DNA of 38,884 nt, from positions 1-38,884 of the forward strand of contig CANGJI010000020.1 of assembly GCA_947454135.1 (NCBI GenBank). The letters run 5' to 3'. The stretch comes from Sphingomonadaceae bacterium (GTDB taxonomy: Bacteria > Pseudomonadota > Alphaproteobacteria > Sphingomonadales > Sphingomonadaceae). The notes under the pieces were generated by a model. That model did not search any database. It was not told the DNA's origin and saw only the letters and a list, made by a program, of their open reading frames with translations. This document shows positions 37,758 to 38,884 of this stretch, one piece after another. The translations under genes were made by a program, and so were the position numbers. How positions within the stretch are numbered: position 1 is the first letter of the stretch; each line of letters starts with the position of its first letter.

Positions 37758-38315
37758 ATGTCGCTGGTTCGAAACATCTTCTGGGGGGCGGCGCTTGCCT
37801 CATTGGGGTCCGCCGATCTGGCCGCCGCGCAGGCGCCCGCCTGCCTCAGCGAACGCGAAGTGACGAGCCTCGTCACCTACGCGCTGCCGATGGTGATGAA
37901 CTCGGCCATGAAGACCTGCAGCCCGCAGCTTTCGCCGCAGGGCTATTTCGCCACGCAGGGCCCCGGCCTCGTGCAGCGCTATTCGGCCCGCAAGAGCGCA
38001 GCCTGGCCCGAGGCGAGGGCCGCACTGCTCAAGCTTGGCGGCAACGATGCCAAGATGAAGGACATCGTTGCCAATCTCTCGGACGAGGCCCTGCAACCTT
38101 TCGCCGAAGGCATCATCTCGGCCATGGTCACGCGGGGGATCAGGCCCGACCAGTGCAAGGCCATCGAACGCGGCGTGCGGCTGCTTTCGCCGCTGCCGCC
38201 GGAGAATACCGCCGAACTCGTGACCTTCGTGCTCGTGCTGGCCGACAAGCCCAAGCTGCGCGGCGCGGTGGGTGCTTCGCCCAAGTCCGACCTTCCCATC
38301 TGCCCGGCGGCCTGA
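37758..38315 (+). CDS. Secreted hypothetical protein with four cysteines
   Basis: I do not recognise a characterised family. AAGGAG at 37744-37749 supports the ATG at 37758 (a GTG one codon earlier is possible), giving 185 residues. Residues 1-24 form a signal peptide ending ADLAAAQ. The mature part is mostly helical. Its four cysteines (ACLSE, KTCSPQ, DQCKAI and PICPAA) could form two disulfides in the periplasm. A middle segment with PEARAALLKLGGNDAKMKDIV looks like an amphipathic helix pair. It lies 41 bases after ispDF and 4 before the next start. It is probably a lineage-specific periplasmic protein. Confidence 0.7.
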   Translation: MSLVRNIFWGAALASLGSADLAAAQAPACLSEREVTSLVTYALPMVMNSAMKTCSPQLSPQGYFATQGPGLVQRYSARKSAAWPEARAALLKLGGNDAKMKDIVANLSDEALQPFAEGIISAMVTRGIRPDQCKAIERGVRLLSPLPPENTAELVTFVLVLADKPKLRGAVGASPKSDLPICPAA

Positions 38316-38319
38316 GCCC

Positions 38320-38823
38320 ATGGACACCCTGCTCCCTCCCGAACTCATCGCCCTCGCCGCGCGCGTGATTGCCGAGAACAAGGCGGCTGGCCGCATGGTC
38401 GCGCTGGCTGAAAGCTGCACTGGCGGGCTTGTCGCCGCCGCGCTCACCGAGATCGCCGGTTCCTCGGCAGTGGTCGACCGCAGCTTCGTGACCTATTCGA
38501 ACGAGGCGAAGAACGAGATGCTGGGCGTCTCGACCGACCTTATAGACACATTCGGCGCCGTATCGGTCGCAGTCGCCTGGTCGATGGCGCAAGGCGCGCT
38601 GAAGCATTCGCGCGCGGATGTGGCGGTGGCCATCACCGGCATTGCCGGGCCGGACGGCGGCAGCGAACAGAAGCCGGTTGGCACGGTCGTCTTCGCCAAG
38701 GCCGAACGCGGCGAAGACCCCGAAGCGGTCAATGCCGAGTTGAAAGTGTTCGAAACCGCGAAAACCCGCGCCGAAGTGCGGCTTCAGGCGGCGCTTGTCG
38801 CGCTCGAACTCTTGCTGCCGTAG
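38320..38823 (+). CDS. CinA C-terminal-domain nicotinamide-nucleotide amidohydrolase (PncC-like)
   Basis: This single-domain protein matches the CinA C-terminal/PncC family, which deamidates nicotinamide mononucleotide to recycle NAD. From ATG 38320 the product has 167 residues, the usual stand-alone size, without the N-terminal CinA molybdopterin-binding domain. It shows the signature LAESCTGGLVAAALTEIAGSS near 29-49, VTYSNEAKNEMLGV near 57-70 and ITGIAGPDGGSEQKPVGTV near 106-124. Its last 40 bases overlap the 3' end of a convergent minus-strand gene. It follows the hypothetical protein gene by 4 bases. Confidence 0.92.
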   Translation: MDTLLPPELIALAARVIAENKAAGRMVALAESCTGGLVAAALTEIAGSSAVVDRSFVTYSNEAKNEMLGVSTDLIDTFGAVSVAVAWSMAQGALKHSRADVAVAITGIAGPDGGSEQKPVGTVVFAKAERGEDPEAVNAELKVFETAKTRAEVRLQAALVALELLLP

Positions 38824-38884
38824 AGCTTTTCCGCGCGCGTCTCGAACGCGGCGACCATCTTGCGGAAGGCGCGGTCGAGGTACT
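38784..38884 (-). CDS. Partial RatA/Coq10-family (START-like) protein, C-terminus
   Basis: The window edge cuts this gene; only 32 C-terminal codons and the stop (TGA, 38786-38784) are present. The visible product reads YLDRAFRKMVAAFETRAEKLYG and then a short Ser/Ala tail. DRAFRKMVAAFETRA-LYG is the C-terminal helix typical of the ubiquinone-binding COQ10/RatA family. The stop lies inside cinA, overlapping it by 40 bases. The identification rests on one helix, but the match is characteristic. Confidence 0.7.
   Translation of the reverse strand, partial: YLDRAFRKMVAAFETRAEKLYGSKSSSATSAA

Overview
The window is high-GC, gene-dense bacterial chromosome, best read as an alphaproteobacterium of the order Sphingomonadales and probably Novosphingobium or a close relative. 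The dusB-ntrB-ntrC-ntrY-ntrX-hfq-hflX order is typical of alphaproteobacteria. Fused ispDF, PhaR, a double-domain Hfq and a sphingomonad-like intergenic repeat narrow it further. I see no phage, transposase, CRISPR array or toxin/defence island. The region is core housekeeping DNA, and no stretch over about 225 bases lacks a gene.

Layout. 1-4025 (+): efp, a SuhB-like phosphatase, tRNA-Leu(CAA), radA, cvpA and a NifU/IscU-like scaffold lacking its third cysteine. 4217-7544 (+): an MHS-type transporter, alanine racemase and phaR. 7597-12873 (+): an archaeal/eukaryotic-type prolyl-tRNA synthetase, a secreted M28 peptidase and RNase R. A minus-strand universal stress protein follows. 13655-17630 (+): pyruvate dehydrogenase E2, dihydrolipoyl dehydrogenase and a BaiN/HI0933-type flavoprotein. 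A minus-strand tRNA-Ser(UGA) comes next. 17912-26071 (+): a tightly packed run of MltB-like transglycosylase, an RlpA/SPOR protein, a DacC-type carboxypeptidase, tmk, holB, metG, tatD, a PhnP-like metallo-hydrolase and a 56-residue membrane protein. Most junctions there overlap by 1-17 bases.

The pivot of the window is 26086-26113. This is a 28-bp XerC/XerD-type dif site whose XerD arm is identical to that of E. coli dif. It lies in the short gap upstream of mazG. Left of it nearly all genes are on the plus strand. Right of mazG a block of seven genes is on the minus strand (hflX, hfq, ntrX, ntrY, ntrC, ntrB, dusB). FtsK-type GGGNAGGG octamers found by eye point at the site from both sides (13 of 14). 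I infer that this is the chromosome-dimer-resolution site and that the window spans the replication terminus. After dusB the plus strand resumes with ispDF, a secreted hypothetical protein and a CinA/PncC-type amidohydrolase. The 3' end of a minus-strand RatA/Coq10-family gene is cut by the window edge.

The minus-strand block carries the nitrogen/redox two-component systems NtrBC and NtrYX, transcribed toward hfq-hflX. The hfq gene encodes two complete Sm/Hfq repeats exactly 80 residues apart. The second repeat has lost the rim basic patch and one distal-face lysine, which suggests an asymmetric pseudo-hexamer. The dif site and the tandem Hfq are the two most interesting features here.
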